Positions 22,921 to 35,613 of a DNA stretch of 64,000 nt are shown one piece after another. The notes beneath the pieces are model-generated. The model did not search any database and was not told the origin of the DNA. It saw only the letters and a list, made by a program, of their open reading frames with translations. The position numbers and the translations under genes are program-made. Numbering within the stretch: position 1 is the first letter of the stretch; each line of letters starts with the position of its first letter. Source of the stretch: Triticum aestivum. Taxonomy: Eukaryota > Streptophyta > Magnoliopsida > Poales > Poaceae. The stretch spans positions 140,838,979-140,902,978 of the forward strand of contig NC_057809.1 in NCBI RefSeq assembly GCF_018294505.1. Reading direction: 5' to 3'.

Positions 22921-25900
22921 ACAAGAAATCTCGTCCTGAGATTTAAGAGGGGAGAAGAGGGGGAAGAATATGTTACGAAATCCTAATGATTCTTCTTGAT
23001 CTTTGTTGCTCTTCTCGAAGAGGTCGATCCATAACATTGATGTCTTCATTCCTATGCTTCAGTCATCATGATGAAGCCGTCATCCTTTCTTCAAGATCAC
23101 CATCGTACTTACGAAAGAATAGAGGGTGGGTATTCCAAAATAACGGACCTCTGCAAGGTTGTCTATCTGGTCGATAGCATCGGGGAAGGTGGCGGAAAGT
23201 AACTCTCGAATTGGAAATTGAGAAGATGTCGAGAGTAAAGTAAGGAGGTATCATGGGAAGTTTCAAGCAGGTAGGCAATCATTCGTTGCCTGAAACAAAG
23301 TGTGTAAGGGGTCCAGCGCAACGAGAATAAGTATTGTGTGTGTTACCAAAATAGAGCACTAGGAAGGTGGTCCGTGAATTATATACGAGGCCACGCACGA
23401 GGAACAACCTTGCGAACAAGGGGTGTACAGGAGAGTCAAGTTTCGATCCTGTGGAACTGTTGGTTATGGGCCCACCATGTGGGTTAATAGTAGGAAGAGG
23501 GGCGACGTCTTGCACGATCATGCAAGCAAGGCATGTCAGAGAATAACTGGGCAGTTATGTTGGTAGCATCGTTGGTACCAAGGGCGAGGGACGAAGATAA
23601 CCATTTTCCTGCTCGTTGAACGAGGTGGACCTATAGGCAAAGTTCTCGTCCATCGGTGGCAACCGAAATGTCGTCAACAATAGTAACAGGGTTCTACTGA
23701 CAGAGTTGTACAACCGGGTGCAACATAAACAAAGAATTATTACTGCTTAGATCATATAGATCACAAGAAACGTTAAACCAACCAATGGAAAGGAAAATAT
23801 GATTATGAGATTAAACAGAACAATGGAAAGGAAAATGTTTTTAAACACATATTTCAAGGGTATATCCTTCCCAAGGACAAGCAGAGCATGATATCCATGA
23901 TAGGATATAATGTAGAAAACTCTTTAGGTAGGGGATAGAAATTTTATGACATTACCCATACAACGGTGTTTGGATAATTGAGCAAATAACATTTAGCATT
24001 GGGCTTCAAATGTTGTTGATCGGAGCACCACACTTCGAGATAGCATGGACAAGGTCTTCAAGCAAAGGTTAGACTTTGAGTACACAAAGGATCCATCAGG
24101 ATAAACTTATTAAACAAGGCATTCAATTTCCTCACGGAAAAAATGGTTAACCTTGTTAAGAAGGAAATATAACACTAGGTCCTCCGGTCAGGTGTGCTAG
24201 GAATGACATCACCTTACTGCGTCATATAAAGACCAAGGTTATAACTCTTGGAAATATGTTGCAACCATCATATTAGATCGAGATTCAGTTCTGATAGGTG
24301 GCAGGATACCTCAGACTCGAGATGCCTGAGAAGAAAGGTGCAACACAAATTGACGAGACGACATTGTAAGATTTTCGGTAAATGAACTATGGAAGCAAGT
24401 TCTGAACCATGAGTTCATTGCTAAATCAAGGAGAGAATGAGGAGGTGGCTGATGAACTCAGCGACAATTCATTGAGATTTCTAAAAGATGGATTTCCACA
24501 ATTACGTGAACAAGGAGATAGCTCTTGTTAGTTCAAATGATACAATGAGTTATGCTCAAGGAAACATATACGATTAAACATTGGTTGACAATGCACCCGA
24601 AATAGGGTCTTAGGTAGTACAATCAATGTTAGAATGATGATTCAATAACCAACAGACTTAGTATGAAACTATCGAACATTCACTTCAAAACAATGGGGTT
24701 GCTAGAAGTTTTGAATTCACACATCATAGTTAAATGGCTAGTATCCCGGTTAGAAACAACACGGGGACCAAGATATGAACGGAGATAGCGAGAAGTATTA
24801 CTATATCAAGAATTACTAAGAGGTGGTGAAATTCTCACGACTTTCTTGACATAAAAGATGGTAATACTTCCAAGGTAAAGAAGAACAACTGCTGGGTAGC
24901 AAGGATCTCAAGGTATAAGACAAAACACGAACAAGTTTGTGTTGAACGGAAGGAAATAAAGTGGTCGATGATACACAAGTCATCGTGGGGGCAAGGATGG
25001 TATTACCCATCAAGAATTCAATTGATATCCTAGAAGACCTCAGAATGTTGATGATGATCATGACACATTTGTCGAGAGGTTTCAAGAAGATGTAACCGAT
25101 CGGCGATGACATCAAGCCAATGGAATGATGAAGCGCAAAGTTATTAAAACCATGGGTACGACACAAACTCGAAATCAAGTTTGCTATTCAAGGAGAAATG
25201 ATATGACGAGGAAGATCGACGTACGATTAGCTCATCATCGAAATTTGTGCTCCGGGAAGGACCAGGTAGCACAGTTAAAATTTAGCACAAAAATGATATA
25301 GCCGATCAGGCTAGGAATGACTTGAAGGATTATTAAACTCGTAGGCAAAGAAAATTATTTAGGAATTATTGAATCGGAGTGTGGAATCGATTCACTTATC
25401 GGTGTTCTCGAGTGACTAATCGCTCAGAACCTGGGGAAAATCTAAAATCGATGAGAAGCAATACTAGATGAAGATTCATAGGATGCAACACAGTTCTTTG
25501 ATATTCTCGAGATACTGGAGGGTATTAGTTGAAGGAAGATCGACATAGGGGTTGCGGAGATGTATTGATCCACAGAAGACAAGTGTTTTCACTTGCTTGA
25601 GAAATGGGATCAAGTAGAAAATATGGTCGGAACCACGATTTCAAAGGATCTATTCACAGGTACAAAAGGATATTATCGGAAGGAAATAGTTATTATTACA
25701 AGAAGCTTCCATATTAGGATCTACATCGTGTATAACCTTCCATTCACTTCTTGCATTCAATGAAGTTGTAGTGTTGAAATTTTATCAAGCAAAATACCAG
25801 AAGAGTATAACTCGTGAAAACTTTCGAGTTCACACATATTAAGGAAGGCATAGGTTCAACCCATCGCGGCATTGTGGAAACATATACCACAAGCTTCAAT

Positions 25901-27040
25901 AGTAAATATCACCAGCTCGAAAGCAGAGCATGGTTGTCCAAATCAAGGAATAGGATTTACCAATGGCATTATGTATCGGGGAAAGAACTTTCGAAGTGAT
26001 TGAATATACAGGATGTTGTCGGATAAAATCCAACAATGGTTCTGGTGGTCCACAAGGGATCTGATGTGAGCATCGGTACTCAACCAGAGGAAGGAAGAAT
26101 GCAAGGAGATCAGACTATAGAAACAACTGACTAACTCAAAGCTCAAATGTAAAGGAATTATGATTTCCAAATCAATGCATCAGAAGCAAACGCTCTGATT
26201 AAGGACGGATAAGTTGAATAGTCTTAGGGGTACAATCGATGGCAATTTGATTGGTCGAGATCCAGCTCATGTTTAAAATGTCATTTGAGCCAGAAGGACA
26301 AAACTAAGGATCTGATTAAGGAATGTGAGCATTCGCAACATATTGATTCGACAGACTCAAACTGATAATGACTAACGATGCCAATAATACTAGCAGACCT
26401 ATGAGATTAATCATAATGCAAGCAAGAAAGAATTTCAAGAGTAATAGTCGGATGAGGATTTTCGAAAGATCGAATGGTATTTCGAAGACTTCTGTGAAAT
26501 ACTTGAATCAAATGGGATGAGCAGATACTCGGTAAGAGCGAGGAATTATCCACATTGGTATTCATGTGGCAAGGAACTGCAAGGCAGTATGCTCAAAGTA
26601 TTCTCGGAACAATGAGAGGAATTCGTGGTATCTTATAATAACAAGGTCACAGGGAATGATTGTACGAATGGCAAGTGTAAGTAGTCATCCATAAGGAATT
26701 TTCAATAGTCAGGAATAACAAAAGTGGTGCGCACAAAGTCTCGAGAGAACATCTAAGAGTAACTTCGGAATCTTCTGGTGCAGTAGACGATCATCGTAAT
26801 TAGGTGCTCTCTCGGTGGAAGTAGTTACGAGAACCTAGAGTCAGAGTTAGTAAATTCATTTTAACCCGAATAGAAGAGAGATCAGAGTCCTAGAGTAAGG
26901 ATCGAGGAGTAAAAGATCCTAATACCACCCAAATGGCGATGTGGGACCGTAAGGCACACGGCCATGTTAGTAAAAAGTTTTGCAATGTCTAGGCTCGACT
27001 TCGGCCAAAGAGTGTGGAAGGGGGATTCCTACAGGCAGTC
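22921..27040 (-). other. Non-coding interior of D
   Basis: About 4.1 kb with only scattered short frames on both strands. No reverse transcriptase, integrase or zinc-knuckle motif is visible in any frame. The minus strand is the sense strand of the element. Confidence 0.7.
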
Positions 27041-27056
27041 GGCTCTGATACCAACT
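27041..27056 (-). other. Initiator-Met primer binding site of D
   Basis: The plus-strand sequence ggctctgataccaact is the complement of agTTGGTATCAGAGCC. TGGTATCAGAGCC is the standard plant iMet primer site. Confidence 0.88.
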
Positions 27057-30000
27057 TGTGACGCCCCCGATTTAATCATGCACGCAAATGTGTATGATCA
27101 AGATCAGGGACTCACGGGAAGATATCACAACACAACTCTAAAACATAAATAAGTCATACAAGCATCATAATACAAGCCATGGGCCTCGAGGGCTCGAATA
27201 CAAGAGCTCGATCATAGACGAGTCAGCGGAAGCAACAATATCTGAATACAGATATAAGTTAAACAAGTTTGCCTTAAGAAGGCTAGCACAAACTGGGATA
27301 CAGATAGAAAGAGGCGCAGGCCTACCGCCTGGGATCCTCCTAAACTACTCCTGGTTATCGTCAGCGGCCTGCACGTAGTAGTAGGCACCTCTAGAGTAGT
27401 ATGAGTCATCGTCGACGGTGGCGTCTGGCTCCTGGACTCCATCGTATGATCGCAACAATCGGGTGTCAAAAGGGGAAAAAGGTGGGAGCAAAGCAATCGT
27501 GAGTACTCATCCAAAGTACTCGCAAGCAAGTAACTACACTACACATGTATGCATTGGTATCAAATGGAGTAAGGGCATCATATGTGGACTGAACTGCAGA
27601 ATGCCGGAAATAAGAGGGGGATAGCTAGTCCTATCGAGGACTACGCTTCTGGCCACCTCCATCTTGCAGCATGTAGAAGAGAGCAGAAGGTAAGTCCACC
27701 AAGTAGCATCGTGTAGCATAATCCTACCCGGCGATCCTCCTCTCGCCGCCCTGTTAGAGAGCGATCACCGGGTTGTATCTGACACTTGGAAGGGTGTGTT
27801 TTATTAAGTAACCAGTTCTAGTTGTCATAAGGTCAAGGTACAACTCCAAGTCGTCCCGTTGCCGAAGATCACGACTATTCGAATAGATTAACTTCCCTGC
27901 AGGGGTGCACCACATTTCCCAACACGCTCGATCCCCTTTGTCCGGACACACTTTTCTGGATCATGTCCGGCCTCGGAAGATCAACACATCGCAGTCCTAC
28001 CTAGGCACAACAAAGAGGTCAGCACGCCGGTCTAAATCCTATGTGCAGGGGTCTGGACCCATCGCCCATTGCACACCTCCATGTTGCGAGGGCGGCCGGA
28101 AGCAGACCTAGCCTAGCAGTCGTTCCAATCCAATCCAGCGCGCGCTGCTCAGTCGCTGACGTCATGAAGGCTTCGGCTGATACCACGACGTCGAGTGCCC
28201 ATAACTGTCCCCGCATAGATGATTAGTGCGTATAGGCCAGTGGCCAGACTCAAATCAAATACTAAGATCTCGTTAAACGTGTTATCTTGAAATAACCGCA
28301 AACGCCAACCAGGGCCAGGCCCACCTCTCTCCTAGGTGGTCTCAACCTGCACTGTCACTTCGCCACAAAGATCCACACAGAGGGCTGTCGGGAAAGTATG
28401 CCCTTCCAGCCCCCAATTCATGATCAACCGCGGGTACTCCTCGAGCCGACCCGTCTTTTGTCACCACAAGTATCATATATTATGTATAAGTATATACCCG
28501 TGACCACCTCCTGAGTGATCACGGCCCGATAGTATAGCATGGTAGACGGACAAGAATGTAGGGCCACTGATGGCAAACTAGTATCCTATACTAAGCATTT
28601 AGGATTGCAGGTAAGGTATCAATAGTTGTAGCAACAATGACAGGCTATGCATCAGAATAGGATTAACGGAAAGCAGTAACATGCTACACTACTCTAATGC
28701 AAGCAGTATAGAGAAGAGTATGCGGTATCTGGTGATCAAGGGGGGGGCTTGCCTGGTTGCTCTGGCAAGAGAGAGGGGTCGTCAACAACGTAGCCGTACT
28801 GGGTAGCAGCGGTGTCGGTCTCGGTGTCTAGTGAGAGAAGAGGGGGAAGAAACAATAAATATTAAGCAAACAGATGCATGACGATGCATGACATGACAAG
28901 GCGTGATGCTAGGTGTGCCCTAACGTGGTATGAGGTGGTACCGGTGAAAGGGGGAAACATTCGGGAAAATTTCCCCGGGGTTTCGCGTTTTTGGACAGAT
29001 AAACTAGAGGGGGAAAGTTGCGTGTTCACTATGCTAGGGATGCGTGGCGGACGAACGGGTTGCGTATCCAGATTCGTCTTGTCGTTCTGAGCAATTTTCA
29101 TGTACAAAGTTTTTCCATCCGAGCTACGGTTTATTTAATATGATTTTCTAAAGTTTTTATTAATTTCTGGAATTTAATTATTTATTTCAACATTATCCAG
29201 AATATTAAATGATGACGTCAGCATGACATCAGCAGTTGACCTGGTCAACCTGACAGGTGCGTCCCGTTCGTCATTGACACATTTAATTATCCAGTTTTAA
29301 TTAATCTAAACATGATTAATTAGGGGGGTGGGCCCCACAGTCATTGGCTACTTAATTAATCATCTAATCATGTTAATTAGGTAACTAATGTGTAATTAGT
29401 TTAATTAGTTGTTTAATTTAATTAATCCGAATTAATTAAGTTATTATTTCTTTAATTAAGTATTTAATTAATTAATTAGTTAATTATTTTTATTATTGTT
29501 TTATTATTCATTCATTTTTTTAAATGTACAAGGGGCTGGGCCCCACTTGTGATTGGCCCTGGGGCGGGGCCTAACGGGCGCCGGTGGCGGGTGCCGAGCG
29601 GCGGAGGAGCAGCGGGGCGCTGCGGTGGTGGAGCAACACGGGGCCAGTGGCAGAGGAGGCGGGGAGTGGTAGGGGCTGCGGGCGCGCTGGAGTAGACGAG
29701 CAGCAGAGCAGCGAGTAGGGGGCAGACGGCGCGCGGTGACGGCGCGGTGGAGCGAGGCGAAGGGCGCGGGCAGGTGCGGTCGTGCGCGGTGGCGCGGCGA
29801 TGGACCAGCAGAGGCGAGGCGCAGAACGCGACGACGGCATGGCGCGCGTGGCTGCGGGCGCGGCCTTTGTCGCAGCAGGGCGCCGAGTGCAGCGGCTAGG
29901 CGCGAGCAGAGGGGCTCGCTCGGGTGCCGGTGAGGCAAGGACAGGAGGGAGGCGGCCCGCTGAGCAAGGCCGTGGTCAGCGTCGAGCGGGCAGTTGCAGC

Positions 30001-30916
30001 GTGGGTGAGCGCGAGCGACAGCGGGTGACCGGAGCAAGGGAAGACGGGGTCGGATGGGAAGGTCCTCACCGGCCCTATAGTGGTGCATGAGTGTGCTCGG
30101 GGAGGGCCTGAGCTGCGAGGCGACGGCACGTTGGCGTCGGGGCGGCGAGCACGGTGGGGACGAGGTGGCCATCCGATGATGGCGACGGGACGGCGTCCAC
30201 CGGGGTTGGCGCAGAGGCGAGAGGGCGTCGCGGCAAGGGGGGCTCCGGCGAGTGGTCACGTGGATCGGCGGCGGCATCGACTAGTTGCCCCCGATCTAGA
30301 TCGAATTGGGAGGGGATCGAGACGTGGGGGAGTGGGGGAAGTGGGGTGGGGTGTCGGTAGGTGATTAGGTTTCGATGGGAGGATAAGGTAGCGTGGGAAG
30401 GGCCGGCCTTGTTGGATGGCCAGCTGGGCTGAGGCCCAGCACGGGGGGGGGTCCCTCTTTTTTTCCTTTTACCGTTTTACTTTGTTTTTCTTTTTATTTA
30501 GTTTCAGTTTTGTTTTATTTTTCTAAAGCAAAAATAGTTTCATAAAATAAGAAAGTTGCACCTAAGATTGAATTATAAATCAAGCTACTGCCACATTAAG
30601 TTTGGCATCAAATTAAAATAGTTTGTAATTTATACAGTTTTAAAAAGGCATTTAAATTATTATGATAGACATTGGTTTATTACATTGGGGCAATTAAACA
30701 CCTTATAAAAATGTTGGTCCAGTATGATAATTATTCAACGATTGTTTGCAACACTTTGAACATTTTTGTTTTAATAATTGAAAACCTTTGATGTTTGCCT
30801 CTATTTTGAATTTGAATTTGAATCGGTTTCGAACTAACGCGAACTTAGCACCAGTAATCAAGGTGACATGGCATCATTAGCAGAGGTTATTGTAGCTTAA
30901 TTACTCGGGCGTTACA
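27057..30916 (-). repeat. 5' LTR of D
   Basis: On the minus strand it starts TGTAACGCCCGAG at 30916 and ends GGGCGTCACA at 27057, next to the primer site. Its GC-rich island is at 29560-30330. Confidence 0.9.
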
Positions 30917-31180
30917 TTATGGGAGAGGAACTACATCTCCGCCTCTTTATGTTTCCAACACGAAAAAATTGCAAGAAACTGTTTATACTATGCACTGGCC
31001 TTTACCTTATGTGCATGAATTGTTCTTTTATGACATGCCGATGAATAGGAAGAGAGTTAGACTTCGGCATTACATGATATATGTTACTTTGTGCTCACTA
31101 CTAAATTACAAATCGTTGTTAATTAAAATTGGCTTTGATATAGCTTGGGATACGGGTGGATTCATTACTTGAGCACTATA

Positions 31181-31229
31181 TGCCTAGCTTAATGGCTTTA
31201 AAGAAAGCGCTGCCAGGGAGACCACCCAG
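31181..31229 (+). other. Diverged copy of the post-ORF conserved element in C
   Basis: tgcctagcttaatggcttta then aagaaagcgctgccagggag and accaccc aligns with the element at 8108-8154 and lies just after the ORF stop at 31172. Confidence 0.5.
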
Positions 31230-34002
31230 AAGTTTTAGAGTCATTTATTTCTGTTGTGTGTTTTTATAAGGTTTAAAAATAAAAATACTATGCCAAGGTT
31301 TGCCTTTAGGATCTTTTAGATGCTTGTTGGTTTGTATGGTGTAGGACAGAAACTTTGGCTGTAGTGCGAGATTTTACATTTTTTTACTGGAACGTCAAAC
31401 GGTTCTGAAACTTTTTGCACTGTCTTTCCATATAAATTTTTTACTTTTACTAATTGTGGTAGAATTTTTGGAGTACCATAGGTATAGTGAATGTTCAGAT
31501 TATTACACACTATCCTGTTTAAGACAGATTCTGTTTTTGATGCATAGTTTGCTTGTTTTGATGAAACTATCGATTCCTATCAGTGGATTAAGCCATGGAA
31601 AAGTTATATTACAGTAGCTACAATGCAAAAACAAAATATGAGTTGGTTTGCAACAGTACTTAGATTAGTGATTTGCTTTATTATACTAACGGATCTTGCC
31701 GAGTTTCTTGTTGAGTTTTGTGTGGATGAAGTGTTCGAATATCGAGGAGGTCTCGATGCGAGTAGAAGGAGGAGAGGCAAGAGATCAAGCTTGGGGATGC
31801 CCAAGGCACCCCAAGTAAATATTCAAGGAGACTCAAGCGTCTAAGATTGGGGATGCCCCGGAAGGCGTCCCCTCTTTCTTCAACAAGTATCGGTATGTTT
31901 TCGGATTCGTTTCATTCATGTGATATGTGCAGATCTTGGAGCGTCTTTTGCATTTAGTTTTCATTTTCTTTTATGCACCATGCTGGTATGAGATAGTCCT
32001 TGGTTGATTTATAGAATGCTCTATGCACTTCACTTATATCTTTTGAGTATGGCTTTATAGAATGCTTCATGTGCTTCACTTATATCATTTGAAGTTTGGA
32101 TTGTCTGTTTCTCTTTACATAGAAAACCGCCATTTGTAGGATGCTCTTTTGCTTCACTTATATTTGTTAGAGCGTTGGCATATATTTTGTAGAAAGAATT
32201 AAACTCTCTTGCTTCACTTATATCTATTTAGAGAGATGACAGGAACTGGTCATTCACATGGTTAGTCATAAAATCCTACATAAAACTTGTAGATCACTGA
32301 ATATGATATGTTTGATTCCTTGCAATAGTTTTTCGATATAAAGATGGTGATATTAGAGTCATGCTAGTGGGTAGTTGTGTATTAGTATAAATACTTGTGT
32401 TGAGGTTTGTGATTCCCTTAGCATGCACGTATGGTGAATCGTTATGTAACGAAGTCGGAGCATGAGGTATTTATTGATTGTCTTCCTTATGAGTGGCGGT
32501 CGGGGACAAGCGATGGTATTTTCCTACCAATCTATCCCCCTAGGGGCATGCGTAGTAGTACTTTGCTTAGAGGGCTAATAAACTTTCGCAATAATTATGT
32601 GAGTTCTTTATGACTAATGTTGAGTCCATGGATTATACGCACTCTCACCCTTCCATCATTGCTAGCCTCTTCGGTACCGTGCATTGCCCTTTCTCACCTC
32701 GAGAGTTGGTGCAAACTTCGCCGGTGCATCCAAACCCCGTGATACGATGTGCTCTATCGCACATAAGCCTCATTATATATTCCTCAAAACATCCACCATA
32801 CCTACCTATCATGACATTTCCATGGCCATTCCAAGATATATTGCCATGCAACTTCCATCATCATCATATACATGACTTGAGAATTTATTGTCATATTGCT
32901 TTGCATGATCGTAAGATAGCTAGCATGATGTTTTCATAGCTTGTCCTTTTTTTGATGTCATTGCTATGCTAGATCATTGCACATCCCGGTACACTGCCGG
33001 AGGCATACATATAGAGTCATATCTTTGTTCTAGTATCGAGTTGTAATATTGAGTTGTAAGTAAATAAAAGTGTGATGATCATCATTATTAGAGTATTGCC
33101 CCAGTGAGGAAAGGATGATGGAGACTATGATTCGCCCACAAGTCAGGATGAGACTCCGTACGAAAAAATAAAAAAAGGAAAAAAAGAGAGAAAGGCAAAG
33201 AAAAAGAAGGCCCAAAAAAATGAGAGAAAAAGAGAGAAGGGGCAATGCGACTATACTTTTACCCACTTGTGCTTCAAAGTAGCACCATGTTCTTCATATA
33301 GAGAGTCTCTTGAGTTATCACTTTCATATAATGGTGGGAATTTTCATTGTAGAACTTGGCTTGTATATTCCGCTGATGGGCTTCCTCAAATGCCCGAGGT
33401 CTTCATGAGCAAGCAAGTTGGATGCACACCCACTTAGTTTCAGTTTGAGCTTTCATACACTTATAGCTCTAGTGCGTCCGTTGCATGGCAATCCCTACTC
33501 CTCACATTGACATCAATTGATGGGCATCTCCATAGCCCATTGATTAGCCGCGTCGATGTGAGACTCTCTCCCTTTTTGTCTTCTCCACACAACCTCCACC
33601 ATCATATTCTATTCCACCTATAGTGCTATGTCCATGGCTCACACTCATGTATTGCGTGAGGGTTGAAAAAGATGAAGCACGTTGAAAAGTATGAACCAAT
33701 TGCTCGGCTTGTCATCGGGGTTGTGCATGATGTGAATATTTTGTGTGGTGAAGATGGAGCATAACCAGACTATATAATTTTGTAGGGATAAATTACTTTG
33801 GCCATGTTATTTTGAAAATACATAATTGCTTCATTAGTAGGCTTGAAGTATTATTGTTTCTATGTCAAATGATAGACTATTGCTTTGAATCACTCATGTC
33901 TTAATATTCATGCCATGATTAGATTGCATGATCAAGATTATCCTATGTAGCATTCCACATCAAAAATTATCTTTTTATCATTTACCTACTCGAGGACGAG
34001 CA
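31230..34002. other. Non-coding 3' interior of C
   Basis: Only short frames are present. The segment contains diverged cttcacttatatctttt repeats (32020-32240), the gtcggggacaagcgatgg block near 32501, and a purine-rich stretch at 33165-33240. All have counterparts in A1 and B. Confidence 0.7.
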
Positions 34003-34023
34003 GGAATTAAGCTTGGGGATGCT
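34003..34023 (+). other. Polypurine tract of C
   Basis: ggaattaagcttggggatgct lies directly before the 3' LTR. Confidence 0.75.
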
Positions 34024-35561
34024 TATACGTCTCCGTCCTATCTATAATTTTTTATTATTCCATGCCAATATTATACAACTTTCGTATACTTTTGGCAACT
34101 TTTTATACTATTTTTGGGACTAACATATTGATCCAGTGCCTAGTGCCAGTTCCTGTTTGTTGCATGTTTTATGTTTCGTAGAAACCCCATATCAAACGGA
34201 ATCCAAACGGGATAAAAACGGACGGAGAATATTTTTGGAATATTTGGAAAATATGGGAAGAAAAATCCACGTGAGATGGTTCCCGAGGGGGCACGAGGCA
34301 GGGGGCGCGCCCCACCCCCCTGGGCGTACCCCTGACCCTCGTGGGCCCCTCGTAAGGCGGTTGCTGCTATTCTTTTGCCACAAGAAAGCTAATTTTCAGA
34401 AGAAAAAAAATCTCGCCGAAGGTTTCAGTCCAATCGGAGTTACGGATCTCCATATATATATACGAAACGGTGAAAGGGCAGCCAGAGGGAACGCAGAACC
34501 AGAGAGAGATAGAGAGACAGACCCAATCTCGGAGGGGCTCTCGCCCCTCCCATGCCATGGAGGCCAAGGACCGGAGGGGAAACCCTTCTCCCATCTAGGG
34601 AGGAGGTCAAGGAAGAAGAATATGGAGGGGCCCCCTCTCCCCTTCTCTTCCGGTGGCGCCGGAACACTGTCGTGGCCACCATCATCATCACCGCGATCTT
34701 CACCAACACCTCCGCGATCTTCACCAACATCTCCATCACCTTCCCCCCTCTATCTATAGCGGTCCACTCTCCTGAAGCCCAATGTAGCCTCTACTTGAAC
34801 ATGGTGCTTTATGCTTCATATTATTATCCAATGATGTGTTGCCATCCTATGATGTCTGAGTAGATTTTCCTTGTCCTATCGGTGGTTGATGAATTGCTAT
34901 GATTGATTTAATTTGCGTGTGGTTATGTTGATGTCCTTTGGTGCCCATCATATGAGCGTGTGTGTGGATCACACCATAGGTTTAGTTGTATGTTGATAGG
35001 ACTATGTATTGGAGGGCAAGAGTGACAGAAGCTTCAACCTAGCATAGAAATTGATGCCTACGGGATTGAAGGGGGACCAATATATCTTAATGCTATGGTT
35101 GGGTTTTACCTTAATGAACGTTAGTAGTTGCGGATGCTTGCTAATAGTTCCAATCATAAGTGCATAGAATTCCAAGTCAGGGATGACATGCTAGCAGTGG
35201 CCTCTCCCACATAAAACTTGCTATCGGTCTAGTAAAGTAGTCAATTGCTTAGGGACAATTTCGCAACTCCTACCACCACTTTTCCACACTCTCTATACTA
35301 ACTTTATTGCTTCTTTATCTAAAAAAGCCCCTACTTTTTATTTGCGCGTTCTTTATTATCTTGCAAACCTATCCAAAAACACCTACAAAGTACTTCTAGT
35401 TTCATACTTGTTCAAGGAAAAGTGAATGTTAAGCGTGCGTAGAGCTGTATCGGTGGTCGATAGAACTTGAGGGAATATTTGTTCTACCTTTCGCTCCTCG
35501 TTGGGTTCGACACTCTTACTTATCAAAAACTGTTGCGATCCCCTATACTTGTGGGTTATCA
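34024..35561 (+). repeat. 3' LTR of C
   Basis: It starts TATACGTCTCCGTCC, with the G of the terminal TG missing, and ends TGTGGGTTATCA before the CCGTT duplication. Confidence 0.9.
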
Positions 35562-35613
35562 CCGTTTTATTCGCCCTCTTTCCGTTCGCCTTTTTTTCGC
35601 TTGCTTCGTCGTT

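Larger units (their letters stand above)
19017..30916 (-). mobile_element. Large non-coding LTR retrotransposon D (LARD-like), minus strand
   Basis: Two long LTRs (19017-22907 and 27057-30916) are flanked by a perfect TTATG duplication at 19012-19016 and 30917-30921. The orientation is minus: the complement of 27041-27053 is TGGTATCAGAGCC, the initiator-Met primer site, next to the LTR at 27057. The complement of 22908-22920 is a purine-rich tract next to the other LTR. The 4.1-kb interior holds no frame resembling gag or pol. LTRs of about 3.9 kb and an empty interior fit a large retrotransposon derivative that depends on another element. Related LTR sequence occurs at 58144-61036. Confidence 0.9.
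17925..31172 (+). pseudogene. Gag-position ORF of C, broken by frameshifts and by D
   Basis: An ATG at 17925 opens MGRKCKIPKKIVVPIEPM. The frame shifts near 18200 and again near 18418. The following stretch contains a strongly acidic tract around 18520-18600 (SMEEEIDETVSS, then DEKDDEESEEQKEEE) and runs to about 18960, where a TA run causes another shift. D then interrupts the frame at 19016. The remainder resumes at 30922 and ends with TGA at 31170-31172, including PLPYVHELFFYDMPMNRKR. I do not recognise a known domain. Position, and the conserved element after the stop, suggest it replaces or corresponds to gag. The whole piece is unable to encode a single protein. Confidence 0.6.
16281..35561 (+). 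mobile_element. LTR retrotransposon C inserted in B, itself split by D
   Basis: The LTRs are at 16281-17804 and 34024-35561. The target duplication CCGTT lies at 16276-16280 and 35562-35566. The primer site is a perfect tRNA-Asp match at 17816-17833, and the polypurine tract is at 34003-34023. C is a relative of A1 and B with a different LTR. Its single ORF (17925-31172) sits in the gag position but is interrupted by D. The 3' LTR starts TATACG rather than TGATACG, having apparently lost the G of the terminal TG. Confidence 0.92.

Noticed and set aside
22915..22926. cactacaagaaa resembling a CACTA terminus
   Set aside because: It lies next to the D LTR boundary, where the complement is the polypurine tract. 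No partner end or target duplication fits.
24816..25178. A 120-codon minus-strand frame in the interior of D
   Set aside because: It shows no retrotransposon motif and its composition is as expected for random AT-rich sequence.
29504..30277. A 257-codon minus-strand frame in the D LTR
   Set aside because: It lies in the GC-rich island; the matching frame in the other LTR (22081-21530) is broken differently, and the composition is low complexity.
34136..34759. A 207-codon frame in the 3' LTR of C
   Set aside because: The same stretch in the 5' LTR (16320-16841, 16772-17002) reads in different frames. It is LTR leader sequence rich in repeats.
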